Positions 21,301-31,933 of a DNA stretch of 64,000 bases are shown in pieces (position 1 is the stretch's first letter; each line of letters begins with the position of its first letter). Position numbers and translations under genes: made by a program. The stretch comes from Notospermus geniculatus. Taxonomy: Eukaryota > Nemertea > Pilidiophora > Heteronemertea > Lineidae. Location of the stretch: positions 457,232 through 521,231 of the forward strand of contig NMRB01000208.1 in NCBI GenBank assembly GCA_002633025.1, read 5' to 3'. The notes beneath the pieces were generated by a model. It was not told the origin of the DNA and did no database searches. It saw nothing but the letters and a program-made list of their open reading frames with translations.

Positions 21301-22479
21301 TATGACCCCCTCACTATCCCCTGGTATGCTGCAATTACCGGTAAATTCCCCATTACCCCCCCCCACCCCCACCACACACACACTATCAGCCCGGTATTCT
21401 GTAATTACCGGTACAACAAATGATACTCCTGGCATGCCTGATGAACATTTCTGAGGTAAATTCAGTGCACACAGACCATTCTGACTTGGTGTGTAAGGAA
21501 TAGTTATCCTGGGAATAATTATCCCCATACCAATAACAAAGGCAATGTCAGAGGAAGAAAGGTAAAATTGGAAGTGGGGTGGACTGGATTGGTGGCTGTG
21601 TGGTCGGACCACTCAGTGGGCTGATGATTAGAGTAGGCTAAGCATAGCATTAGCTTTAAAACACGGCATATAGCAAGGGATTTTAAACTAAAACAAAATC
21701 GCTGGTTGAATGTTTTTGATCAGCTGAACCTGTGGATTATTCCAATGTGAAAGGTGTTTAAATGTTGTGTTGTTCTTGGCAATGGTTGATCCATTGCAGA
21801 TCAATTGAATGAAATGCGTAACGGGAAATACGACAAACATTCAATGTTTTGAATGGAACGGAACATACTGTGTGGTTATTATACGCATTATTTGGGTCAA
21901 TTTAGGGTGGAATGGTGACATGTGATGTCTGCCTGTGATCTAGCAACCAGAGGGAGTGATCAACACCCACGTAATGTCTTGATAGAATGTTAAGTAACTG
22001 ATTCATTATAATAAATGTATACGATTATGAAGAGATTGTTACAAATTATTAGGAGTGGGGGATTTCGATTAATGGTATATAATCTTATGATCTTGGCACA
22101 TGAGAAATGAGGACTTTGATGACATGTATTGTCAGTGACTTTGATGTGACGGTCAGTGTAGACACTCCTGAGCAGTATTGGACTGCCCATCCTTGCTCGT
22201 AAGAAACGTTTTGAAATTGTGGCAATTGATATTGGACTCTGACTATCTGACGTGTCTGTGGAAATGTACTTTCATATGAAGAAGGGGATTTGGCCTTGTG
22301 GTTAAGGCGTGCTGCCTCTGAGTGCTGGCGATTGATACCTTGTGCGAGGGTCCGTGGGTTCGAGTCCTGTAGGAAGCTGTGTCTTTCACCTTAGAAACCG
22401 GTTATTATTTCATGCCTGGCCTTCATATGAAGTGAAATATTTGCTAAAAAGAAGAAATTATCCACAATCTTATTCGATT
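21301..22479. repeat. Duplicated stretch upstream of PAQR gene, first copy
   Basis: Aligns from the C/A-rich microsatellite near 21356 to 22478 with 22498-23605, at high identity with small indels. It ends at an 18-N gap, a few bases before the splice acceptor that precedes the PAQR coding exon in the other copy. Again suggestive of two alleles placed in series. Confidence 0.85.
22281..22413 (+). mobile_element. tRNA-derived SINE (family A), copy 1
   Basis: A box TGGCCTTGTGGTTAAGGCG (22291-22309) and B box GGGTTCGAGTCC (22356-22367), with tRNA-like spacing, then a non-tRNA tail with TCTTTCACCTTAGAAACC. Other copies: 23402-23534 and 31652-31793 (minus). The head is leucine/serine-tRNA-like; the appended tail and repetition argue against a functional tRNA gene. 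Confidence 0.8.
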
Positions 22480-22497
22480 NNNNNNNNNNNNNNNNNN
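22480..22497. other. 18-N assembly gap
   Basis: Run of N separating the two duplicated stretches; it starts in the first copy and ends inside the microsatellite of the second. Confidence 0.98.
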
Positions 22498-23605
22498 CCA
22501 CCACCACCACCACCACCACACACACGCACTATCAGCCCGGTATTCTGTAATTACCGGTACAACAAATGATACTCCTGGCATGCCTGATGAACATTTCTCA
22601 GTGCACACCAGACCATTCTGACTTGGTGTGTAAGGAATAGTAGTCCTGGGAATAATTATCCCTGTACCAATGGCAAAAGCAACATCAGAGGTAAAAAGGT
22701 GAAGTTGGAAGTGGGGTGGACTGGATTGGTGGCTGTGTGGTCGGACCACTCAGTGGGCTGATGATTAGAGTAGGCTAAGCATAGCATTAGCTTTAAAACA
22801 TGGCATATAGCAAGGGATTTTAAACTGAAACAAATCGCTGGTTTTTGATCAGCTGAACCTGTGGATTAATATTCCAATGTGAAAGGTGTTTTAATGTTGT
22901 GTTGTTCTTGGCAATGGTTGATCCATTGCAGATCAATTGAATGAAATGCGTAACGGGAAATACAACAAACATTCAATGTTTTGAATGGAACGGAACATAC
23001 TGTGTGGTTATTATTATACACATTATTTGGGTCAATTTAGGGTGGAATGGTGACGTGTGATGTCTGCCTGTGATCTAGCAACCAGAGGGAGTGATCAACA
23101 CCCACGTAACGTCTTGTTAGAATGTTAAGTAACTGATTCATTATAACAAATGTATACGATTATGAAGAGATTGTTACAAATTATTAGGAGTGGGTACCGG
23201 TATATAATCTTATGATCTTGGCACATGAGAAATGAGGACTTTGATGACATGTATTGTCAGTGAATTTGATGTGACGGTCGGTGTAGAACACTCCTGAGCA
23301 GAATTGGACTGCCCATCCTTGCTCGTATTCCCCGTTTTAAAATTGTGGCAATTGATATTGGACTCCGACTATCTGACGTGTCTGTGGAAATGTACTTTCA
23401 TATGAAGATGGGGATTTGGCCTATTGATTAAGGCGTGCTGCCCCAGAGTGCTGCCGATTGATGCCTTGTGCGAGGGTCCGTGGGTTCGAGTCCGGTAGGA
23501 AGTTATGTCTTTCACCTTAGAAACCGGTTATTATTTCATGCCTGGCCTTCATATGAAGTGAAATATTTGCTAAAAAGAAGAAATTATCCACAATCTTATT
23601 AGATT
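22498..23605. repeat. Duplicated stretch upstream of PAQR gene, second copy
   Basis: Second version of 21301-22479, starting in a CCA/CA microsatellite at the gap edge and continuing without break into the PAQR exon. Confidence 0.85.
23402..23534 (+). mobile_element. tRNA-derived SINE (family A), copy 2
   Basis: Duplicate of 22281-22413 by the block duplication, with small differences in the A box (GGCCTATTGATTAAGGCG). Confidence 0.78.
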
Positions 23606-23658
23606 TTCTTGTTTCTCTTTGCAGGAGCTGAATTAATGTTGTGACATCCTATACCACG

Positions 23659-24681
23659 ATGCTTTCACTTCGGGGCCACCATTACCGTTTCGACCAAGTG
23701 CCACGGGTCTTCAAAGAGTCGTTCATTATCCATGGGTACCGGCATCCGAAGAGTTCCGCCAAGCAATGCATCCTATCGCTCTTCCAGGGCAACAATGAGA
23801 CATTAAACGTCTGGACGCATTTCCTACCGTTATGGTATTTTCTCTGGCGTTTTATCGCGCTTTCACACGGCATGGACTTCATGAACGATCCGTACTGCTT
23901 CCCCCTGCTGGCCTTCATGATAACCGCCTGCGCATATCCGTTTTTCAGCGCGGCTGCTCATGCGTTCAACACAATGTCCGTCCGGGCACGTCATATCTGT
24001 TTCATGATTGACTACTCCGCCTTGAGCCTGTACGGTTTCGGCGTATCTGTGGTGTATAAAGCCTACTCCTTCCCCGACTTCCTCTTCGATACATGGATTG
24101 CCAAGATTTACCTTCCTGTGGCCTTCATACTCTGCATCCTGTGTACGTTTCTCACGTCTTTATCGCGCTTCATGGACCACGGACCAATGCTAAAAGTCTG
24201 CCGCCTCGGTGCGTTTGCCATGCCGTGCGTGTGGGCGAGCCTGCCAGTATTATTTCGTGTCATCTTCTGCTTCTTGGATGTTCAGGGTTGTTTCGACGCC
24301 GCCATCATGTACCACTGCTGGCAATTTTTCTTCGTCATCGCTGCAGCATTTTTGTACGCCACTCACATGCCGGAGCGTTTCATTCCCGGGAAATTTGACA
24401 TTATTGGCCACAGCCATCAACTATTCCACTGCTGTTCAGTGCTAGCAACGAACTGCCAAATAAATGCCGTCCTCTCTGACCAAACAGAACGGAAGGTGCT
24501 GCTGGAAGCCCACGACACCGTCCCGACGTTCAATTTCTCAGTCATTGCAATGTCAACCATTGCTGTTATCAACACCATAATTGTGATATCATTTGCGATT
24601 AAGCTACGTTTTACTCACTTTCATGAGGATGACCTTATAAATGTTCCGGCCACAAAATCTCGCAAGTGCCACTGTCACTGA
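23659..24681 (+). CDS. Membrane progestin receptor-like PAQR protein
   Basis: Intact 340-codon frame in one exon. A splice acceptor (TTTCTCTTTGCAG) ends at 23624, so a 5' UTR intron precedes it. The ATG at 23659 gives MLSLRGHHYRFDQVPRVF and then the PAQR hallmarks: FKESFIIHGYRHP, NETLNVWTHFLPLW, the SAAAHAFN...ARHICFMIDYSALS block and GHSHQLFH near residue 260. These contain the Ser, His, Asp and HxxxH residues expected to bind the active-site zinc. Multiple hydrophobic helices are consistent with a seven- or eight-pass membrane protein. The start and the long third-position G/C differ from surrounding AT-rich DNA, as expected for a coding exon. It belongs to the mPR subgroup (PAQR5-9); I cannot choose among them. 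mPRs mediate rapid progestin responses at the cell surface (family knowledge). Confidence 0.93.
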   Translation: MLSLRGHHYRFDQVPRVFKESFIIHGYRHPKSSAKQCILSLFQGNNETLNVWTHFLPLWYFLWRFIALSHGMDFMNDPYCFPLLAFMITACAYPFFSAAAHAFNTMSVRARHICFMIDYSALSLYGFGVSVVYKAYSFPDFLFDTWIAKIYLPVAFILCILCTFLTSLSRFMDHGPMLKVCRLGAFAMPCVWASLPVLFRVIFCFLDVQGCFDAAIMYHCWQFFFVIAAAFLYATHMPERFIPGKFDIIGHSHQLFHCCSVLATNCQINAVLSDQTERKVLLEAHDTVPTFNFSVIAMSTIAVINTIIVISFAIKLRFTHFHEDDLINVPATKSRKCHCH

Positions 24682-24929
24682 AAATTGTGAAGGTGGACAT
24701 CTTGGAATTTGTTTACATTTTAGTCACTTCATCAGCTCATGTTCAACATACTTTGGAACTCTGTCAAATTTCAATGTTGCTTTCTGAAATGTAAACAACA
24801 ATTTCAAAATGTGCATTTCAACTCAGTCCACTCATATTATGCTACGAAAACCACCGAACTCAGTGTCTATATTATTTTGTTAAGGCATTTTTGCTTCGTG
24901 GTATAAATCATAGTATTTACATGGTATAT

Positions 24930-25102
24930 TATGTTATAGATCATGGAGGATTCATAGTGCGAACCATGATGTTCATGGTATAGACTTTGGTGTGTTGTCA
25001 TGGTATTTCATGGTATACTTGTAGATTATGGAGAATTCATGGTACAGTCCATGATGTTCATGGTAATGACCTCAGAATTATCATGGTATTTCATGGTATA
25101 GA
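24930..25102 (+). repeat. Two diverged ~87-bp direct repeats rich in TTCATGGTAT
   Basis: Segments 24934-25017 and 25021-25102 share CCATGATGTTCATGGTA and TCATGGTATTTCATGGTATA, with scattered TTCATGGTAT words continuing to about 25165. They follow the PAQR gene. Non-coding. Confidence 0.65.
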
Positions 25103-25179
25103 TACGTAGTATTATCAGGGTCACTCTATATTCATGGTATAAAATCACGGTATTTTCATGGTGAAATTAGCAGTATTTT

Positions 25180-26609
25180 AGTTCTGTTCGTTTTGTGTTA
25201 TGAAGCACTCATTATGAATTACAGCACTCTTAATGGTGTTGGTGTAGACGATGGTACCGGTATATACAAGTAAAGATCACGGTATTCAGTGTAACATTCA
25301 TGGCATTTTTTGCGATCTGTCCGTGTGACTTTATTGGAAACCTGGCTTGTTTGGCGTGCTGATCAAGCCAATGCACAGTCATCAACGTTTAGCAGGTGGG
25401 CAGACACACAGATCAGTGTTCTCCACAGGTTTTGGTCTAAGAGGGGCAGCAGTGGGCGTCGTGCCGGAGGCACTGCGTGAGGTGCCTTCTGGCGGGGGTC
25501 TGGGGGGCCCTCCCCAGCGAAATTTGGATTTTAGGTGCTCTGAGATGCGTTTTGTGAGCATCTGAGATGCATTAATTGAGCGATCTAAACCATAAATATT
25601 AGGGCAGACGAATTTTTAAGAGGGGCGGGCCGTTTTAAGAGGGGCGGATTTTGCCGTCGGTATTTCTAAGAGGGGCGGGCCGCCCTTTTTCTAACTGGTG
25701 TGGAGAACACTGACAGATGGGTGGGCAGACACCTTCGGAAGACCTCCGGTTAGGCACATGTACGGTACTAATGGTAGCCTAATAGCAAGCTGCCTCTAGG
25801 GTCCCTTTAAACTTCAAATTGATCAACTGAGTGGTAGCATACATACATGCTGACAACATCCTCTGAAAACTGTTCCTCTCTGCCTAATTACTCAAGATCA
25901 GCATAATAATTTAGGCCTACCGGTACACTGAATTTCCTGCAAGTTATGACTAGGCCAAGTGCTTGACCTCTCCAGAATACGATATGGGTCATTTCCTTGT
26001 CTGGGTCGATCATGATCTCCATTGCACCACAAGGTCAAGAGATCTCGTTTCTACATGTACTTCGGTCTGACCGACGTCACCAGACACTCATGATCAAGCT
26101 GGGTTTTCCAGACATGTGCTGATCTGTCCAGCATGTGATGATGGGATGACATTGCTAGGACAACACGCCACTTGAAAGAGTTCCACCAAAATTCACCAAA
26201 TCTGCCAGCTAGTGTCCCTGTTGATACTATACCACTGCAAAGGGAGGTGCCAGACACCTGACTGTCCTCGGAGTCCAAGTCTTCCCCGGCACAAGGACAC
26301 CCGGGACAAGGACAAGGACACCTAATCCAAAAATACGAGAAATTTTAACATTTCACAATGTCAAAACCATGGAAAGAGGGTTAAGGTTTATTACTTGGCG
26401 TATTTGCCTATGACCTGATAAAATCATTCAAATTGGGACATGGAATGCCTTTGCTTGCATAATTCATGAGAAATTAAACAGGGTTAAGTCAACAGTAGTA
26501 ATAGGATATTGTCGTATCAATCCAACAGGCATGTTAGGTGTTGTTGATCTTAGTATAATATAGATCAACGGGGAGGCGGGTGTGTCGGACCTTGTTCTTC
26601 AAGTGACCT
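25180..26609. other. Intergenic, transposon fragments
   Basis: Around 25430-25700 there are repeated AAGAGGGGCGGGCCG words and a TCTGGGGGGCCCTCCCC segment resembling 40855-40930. These are dispersed-repeat fragments. No gene supported. Confidence 0.45.
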
Positions 26610-26760
26610 TAAGCGGCCCATACATGATCAGTATTATTGCACAATATGAGGATCAAAATGGGCAATATCATTGCCAATCTTTCTTCTTCCCAACATGCCA
26701 GAAGCACATGACCCTATTTGGGCCCCATATTGTGTAATAATATTGGATGGTATATCTAGG
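26610..26760. mobile_element. AAGCGGCCCATACA MITE, copy 1
   Basis: Left end AAGCGGCCCATACATGATCA, then ATATTATTGCACAATATGAGG-like sequence that returns inverted (CATATTGTGTAATAATATTG). A related copy, inverted, is at 56760-56913. Non-coding. Confidence 0.7.
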
Positions 26761-26939
26761 CCTTTACCCACAAAGTGGTTTTGCTTTATGCATTGTTGAT
26801 GTAAAAAAGTTCAGTACCTAACCGGTCTGGTCTGACATGTCTCATGTAATTTTGGAAGTCACTCGTACATGAACCAGAAATCTAAGTCATTGAAAACACA
26901 TCGTTACCTCAAGATGCATTTGAAGCTGCGGGACATGTG

Positions 26940-27125
26940 CACAGCAACATTTTCCAAAATTTTTACAACATTGATTCAGAGCAACAACCCGATGTTGGGC
27001 ACAACAAATGTTGTCTAGTGTTGCTAAAAATGTTGGAAAAATTGGCAAAATGTATATCGGGTCAAAAGATCATGTTGTTGCTCAGGCATGTTGTTCAAAT
27101 GTTAGAAAAATGTTGCCAGCTGAGT
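26940..27125. repeat. AATGTTG-rich foldback region
   Basis: ACAACATT/AATGTTG words recur in both orientations and can pair (GCAACATTTTCCAAAATTTT with AAAAATGTTGGAAAAAT). Non-coding element remnant. Confidence 0.45.
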
Positions 27126-27589
27126 GTATACACAGTTTTACTTGAATTGCACTTGATAGAAAGTTCTTGTTAGATGTTGAAGTGGAGTGGAGTGTTATTA
27201 TTTCATGGTTTGAGATGGGAAACTCTCCAAGTCGATGCCGCAATCTGGGAAATAAGGAATTGATTGAATACACAAATGTGGAACATTGCTTATGTCTGTA
27301 GGCCTATTGATCCACAGAAAAACACTCCCAATTCCACTTCCGTTTGTGGTGCATGACACTTTGGGTAAACTGAACGAGATTTATGCTAATGATGGCTAAT
27401 TGTTGCTAGTTCATTTCAGTGACATAAAGGACCATCTATTTCAAATTAGCACGATCAAAATGGCCTGCAATTTGGCTCTTGTTTGTTATAATGTGTAGAT
27501 AGAGACTTTCATGTTGTACATGTATAGTGTGTATTAGTGTATATGTATAGAAAATGGTCTGTAGCTTCTCCCACGCATTTGAAAATAAA

Positions 27590-27822
27590 GTCTTCCAGAA
27601 TGTCCAGTCATATTCACACTTGCTTGACCGTGTAACTGATCATGACCACAAAACCAGTCAACCAGTTACATCTCCGATTACACAACAGGCCTTTTGGGAA
27701 GGTCTGAGTTGAAGTAAGTTAGTTGTGCAATCAGATGTGCTATCAGCTGTCTGTGATTTTGTGGTCATGTTCAGTTACGAGGTCAAGCAATATGACTGGA
27801 CATTCGGAAATAACTTTACTTC
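27590..27822. mobile_element. Long-TIR MITE
   Basis: Left arm AATGTCCAGTCATATT...TTGACC..GTAACTGATCATGACCACAAAA returns inverted as TTTGTGGTCATGTTCAGTTAC...CAATATGACTGGACATT. A half-element resemblance (ATATGACTGGACATTC) is at 61170-61190. No coding potential. Confidence 0.72.
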
Positions 27823-28561
27823 TCAGTATAAGCCAGTCAGAGGTGAGGATGGGGTGAAGCGGAAGATAGGTGTTCCAGCCATATTCTTGGCAAGTTTTAT
27901 GCTGGTGGATGTTTTGAAGGTCCCGCCCAGCAGGGGGACGTCACGTTATTGATACATTGATACTCCAGAGTCAATTGTGAAATCATACTGGGAGTTCTTG
28001 CCAGTACCATCTTCTGGCCAATATTGGGCCCCCTCGGGTATTGTGTCTACGACGTTTGGCTATAAAATGCCTACCCAGTTCAGCCGTAACCCCTGTTGCG
28101 GACCCACAAAACCCCGGGCTTGTTAGATTATACAGCCAGCATAGGAAGACAGTATTGTCTGTAGTTTCTGATAGAATACTGGCCGCTTGTTTCTCAGACA
28201 TTGTGCAATTTGAATAATGTCGACTTGTACGCAAGACTGTATCATGTAATAGTGATATAACTTATGTGTAACACCAGAAATACTCAGTGTTACCAGTAAT
28301 ATTATATCACAAATGGATCATATTTGCTGTTTGAATATAAGTCCCATCGATGTCATTGTTGAATAATCAAACTCAACGTGTCCTATTGTGTATGTAATCC
28401 CAGCTTCCAGAGGTAAACATGTTATGAGAAATAATCGTATCTGTTCATATGTATACAGTGTATTTAGTACGACGGCGGCACCTATTGTTAACATATTATG
28501 TGAGGCTGCCAGCCAAGTCCATAAGATCTCATTTCAAAGCTCAATCTCAAGGAGAATTTTA

Positions 28562-28664
28562 AGGTCACATTGACTTCCTTTGAAGGTCACATTGACTTCC
28601 TTTGAAGGTCACGTTGACCTCTTTTGGAGGTCACAGTGACTTCAGCTAAAGGTCACATTGACTT
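28562..28664 (+). repeat. 22-bp tandem array of five AGGTCAnnnTGACYT palindromes
   Basis: Five sites at 28562, 28584, 28606, 28628 and 28650, spaced exactly 22 bp. Each reads AGGTCA-3 bp-TGACTT or TGACCT. The third, AGGTCACGTTGACCT, is a perfect 15-bp inverted repeat with a 3-bp spacer, the consensus form of an estrogen-response-type nuclear-receptor element. Array and spacing are seen directly; receptor binding is inference. The nearest annotated gene is the PAQR gene 3.9 kb upstream. Confidence 0.75.
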
Positions 28665-29699
28665 TATTAATCAAACGGGGGCCTCCGAATTGGTGCAGCG
28701 TTTCCTGGTAGTTCCAACTTGAAACATCAGAAAAGCTGTCAGTTTTGTGCCACACCAGTTCACCGGCTGGTGTGTGCCACTTCTTGCAGTGCACAACATC
28801 ATTCAGCCATGCGAGGGAGTTGCATTCCTTTTGGTTTGTAAATTTCTTTCTGGTATGTACAGCAGGAATGAAGCATTTACTAGTGTAAGAAGTAAAAGCA
28901 TTTACTAGGCTGAATAAGAGGCATATTTCAGTGCCAAATGTAAAAGATCTCAAGACTATCGAGTTTATGAAGATGTGTGTCGCAAGATTGCAGAGAAAAT
29001 GAGTGCACCACTTTGGGGACATCCTGTACACTAAATGTCAACTTGAGATGTAACGTTACTGACAACTTGTTAGGAAGATGTATATTTTTGTTCATAAATT
29101 TATTAGAATTTTGTAAACTTTCACATTGTTTCTATATTTCCGAGGTGTTTATTATGTTATACAGATGATGTTTTTTAGCGGTCACATTTTCTAACGAAAG
29201 GTTAGATATTTTGCTATTGTAGGAAGGATAGGCATACATTGAACTCATTATACAATATCTTTGTTGTGTTGTGACCCCCCCCCCCATGTTGTTTCACCTC
29301 CCCTGTTATCTGATAGTATTCTCCAAGCTTTTGCGTTTGTAGGGTTATCAAAAAGAACAGACAGATACCAAGTTCGCATTCCTTGCGCACATCCAAGTTT
29401 CTAGCACAATCAGCCTCGACTTCAAAAGTTCTCCAATGTGTTGAAATCAACGTCATGTGGCAAAGACGAAATTGCGGCAATGCCGTGATCTCGAATGGAG
29501 TGTAAGGCATGGTTCCAAAAAGAGGCCGAGTTTGTAAAAACAGACCATATATGCGCAGATCAAGTTAGAATTTGTCAACTTGGGATTCGTCTGGAGTAGG
29601 CCTAGTTGTTTTTCACAGGGGGCAAAGGACAAAATATTATTTCAGGAGTGCAACCACCAACTCGGGGCATTATAGCCACTCATCAAACAATACTGGGTG
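28665..29699. other. Intergenic, no gene supported
   Basis: AT-rich DNA with two AAGCATTTACTAG words (28872-28912) of the AGTAAA MITE family and a C13 run near 29276. No exon I can support. Confidence 0.4.
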
Positions 29700-29862
29700 A
29701 TATTAACGATATGTAGGAGGAAACTGGAGCCCCCGGTGGAAACCTACGATGTTGAGATAGCACTTTCTGCCACATGAAGCCACTTGAATGACTGGGGATC
29801 GAACCCCCGACCTCGTTGGTGGAGGTGTGGAACGTTTCCACTGCACCAGCCTGACAACCCAA
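29700..29862 (-). mobile_element. tRNA-derived SINE (additional family)
   Basis: Minus strand: GGTGCAGTGGAAACG-like A box and GGGTTCGATCCCCAG B box, followed by a body ending at CAGTTTCCTCCTAC that resembles the GGAGGAAACCAGAG part of family C. Confidence 0.6.
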
Positions 29863-31651
29863 TGGAATATAGGCCTGTGTTTTATTTCGAAATCACTTCA
29901 ATTGTTGATGTGGTTACCCAGTATCATTGCAGAGATTTTCTGTGGCATTCAAAATCAGCCAGTTTCCATATGTGCTATTTTATCCTAGTATTCATTTAAA
30001 ACAAGATATGGTAGATGTATTTCCAACCAAATTTATCTTGCCGTGTTATGAAATGCATTAGACTCTCAGATGTCAATGCTCATGTTGATGGAGTTTGTAT
30101 TTGGGTTAATTTTATGATGGGATTGTAAATGTTGCTAAAGAATTTCTGTGCTTTCCTAAAATGGAGTTGTCTGGTAATTAAAGGTACAATGACCAAGAAC
30201 AATGCCTCTACTAGCTAGTATTTAAAGGTACAGTGAACACTGATCAAGTTTAGTACCTTCTCCAGTTGCCACAATATTTCACAATGTGGGTCACACGAAC
30301 TTGAGTTTTGGTGTTCTATTTGGTGGAGTGACTCTCCAAAAATACCCACTTATCACTAGTATGTCAAGATGAATCGACACACTCCATGTATATATATATT
30401 TTGAGTTGGTTTTTTTGTTTCCCTCGTGATTCAAGTATTAGAGCAAACACGAAATCACAAAATGTGTCAGGTTAGATCATGCATAGAAGTGTTCCTACCT
30501 ATTGACATGAATGTATTTTTTATTCCAGATTAAATGCCTCCCTCCACTCAGTTCTGTACGAGCAAATATGTGATTCAATATATGAATAAACCCTCTTCAG
30601 TTAAGAATTCAAGTTTTATGTTTGATACTTTTAGGCCCCTTTCTCCAAGTCCCAGTTTCACATGGCTCCATCTGGCCGGGTTCTGAATGACCCTATTTCA
30701 TCTGTCAAGACACTTCTGCCTTCGGTACTCAACCCAGACATCCCAAGTTAAAATGCCGCAATCATTTCAAGCCTAAGGCAACTCTAACAATGACAATAAA
30801 AACTTCAATCTCGCAACATTGAACATGCCGAGCTGAAACAGCAACTGCTCACGGAGTACAATTTTAAGAACTGAAGCAACAGTAGTGCAAATGAAAAAGA
30901 AACATGGTGGTGTTGCGGTGGACATGCCTGGCTTTATTCCTTTCTCTTCATACAGCACAAATCCCACTATAGTTGAGTGATCTCAAGCCCTCCACACACA
31001 CTTGTCCGCATTGCAGTGCAATTTTGGATGTGGCTATTTTAAGGATTTATTGCCAGATGCAACGTGAAATGCAAAATATGTGCAGAGAAACAAGGAACAA
31101 GTATCAAGAACACTTTTTATTTGTACCTCACACAGGCATATGTCCCCAGATTTTTTGTTGCATGACATCACAAACTACTCGGTCTTCAGAGAAAACTGTG
31201 TCACACCTGACACTAAACACTAAATACAATGCTTTCTTTATATCCAGGCTCTTCAAACTTTCAATCACCCTGCAACTGATTTGAATAAAGCTACTTTTTC
31301 AACACAGTCGCATGGCAGAGCGCCAACCGGAGGGCGTTTTCTTCTGTGCATGAAAATTTGAACAACAAAAGCACTACAACCGAATGTAACAGATCGAATG
31401 GTGCATTATTTTGGTGTATGAATAGAACTAACATGTGCTGCCACCTATTAATTATTAGACAAAGTAAACTGGATATGATACACCTTTTATGTTGTCCTTC
31501 ACTCGCAACTCTTCCTCCAGGACCACGTGTGTCTCATGCTGGACTAAAAGGGTGCCCACTCGGGCAATTCTGGTACATGATGCAAATGTCTGTAACACTC
31601 ACAATGAATAACCGAAAATTGATATACTGCCCTACAGTGAAACAAAGAATA
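29863..31651. other. Intergenic, no gene supported
   Basis: AT-rich sequence with AATAAA at about 30590 and 31284 on the plus strand but no exon leading to them that I can recognise. It could contain long 3' UTR of an upstream gene. Confidence 0.35.
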
Positions 31652-31793
31652 TGAAACAGAAACGGGTTTCTAAGGTGAAAGACATTGCTTCCAACCAGAT
31701 TCGAACCCACGGACCCTCGCATGAGGCATCAATCGCCAGTACTAAGGGGCAGCACGCCTTAACCACTAGGCCAAATCCCCATCTTCAAAAAGA
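31652..31793 (-). mobile_element. tRNA-derived SINE (family A), copy 3
   Basis: Independent insertion, minus strand: GGGTTCGAATCTGGTTGG B box and GCCTAGTGGTTAAGGCG A box, plus the same TCTTTCACCTTAGAAACC tail. It lies just downstream of the SF3A1 stop codon and may be in its 3' UTR. Confidence 0.8.
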
Positions 31794-31933
31794 TGGTTCA
31801 ATGATCTATGTTAAACGAGGCGTCCATCAGTACCCTGCGAGTAGTCCAAATAATCTCCGAACCCAAACAGTGAAAAAACGAATATTGAGAGTTACATATA
31901 AACAAGATGATATTGATAAGAACGAAAAGCATT

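Noticed and set aside
22291-22370. Possible leucine/serine tRNA gene
   Set aside because: A and B boxes are present, but the same unit with the same non-tRNA tail occurs at 23402 and 31652, so it is a SINE head.
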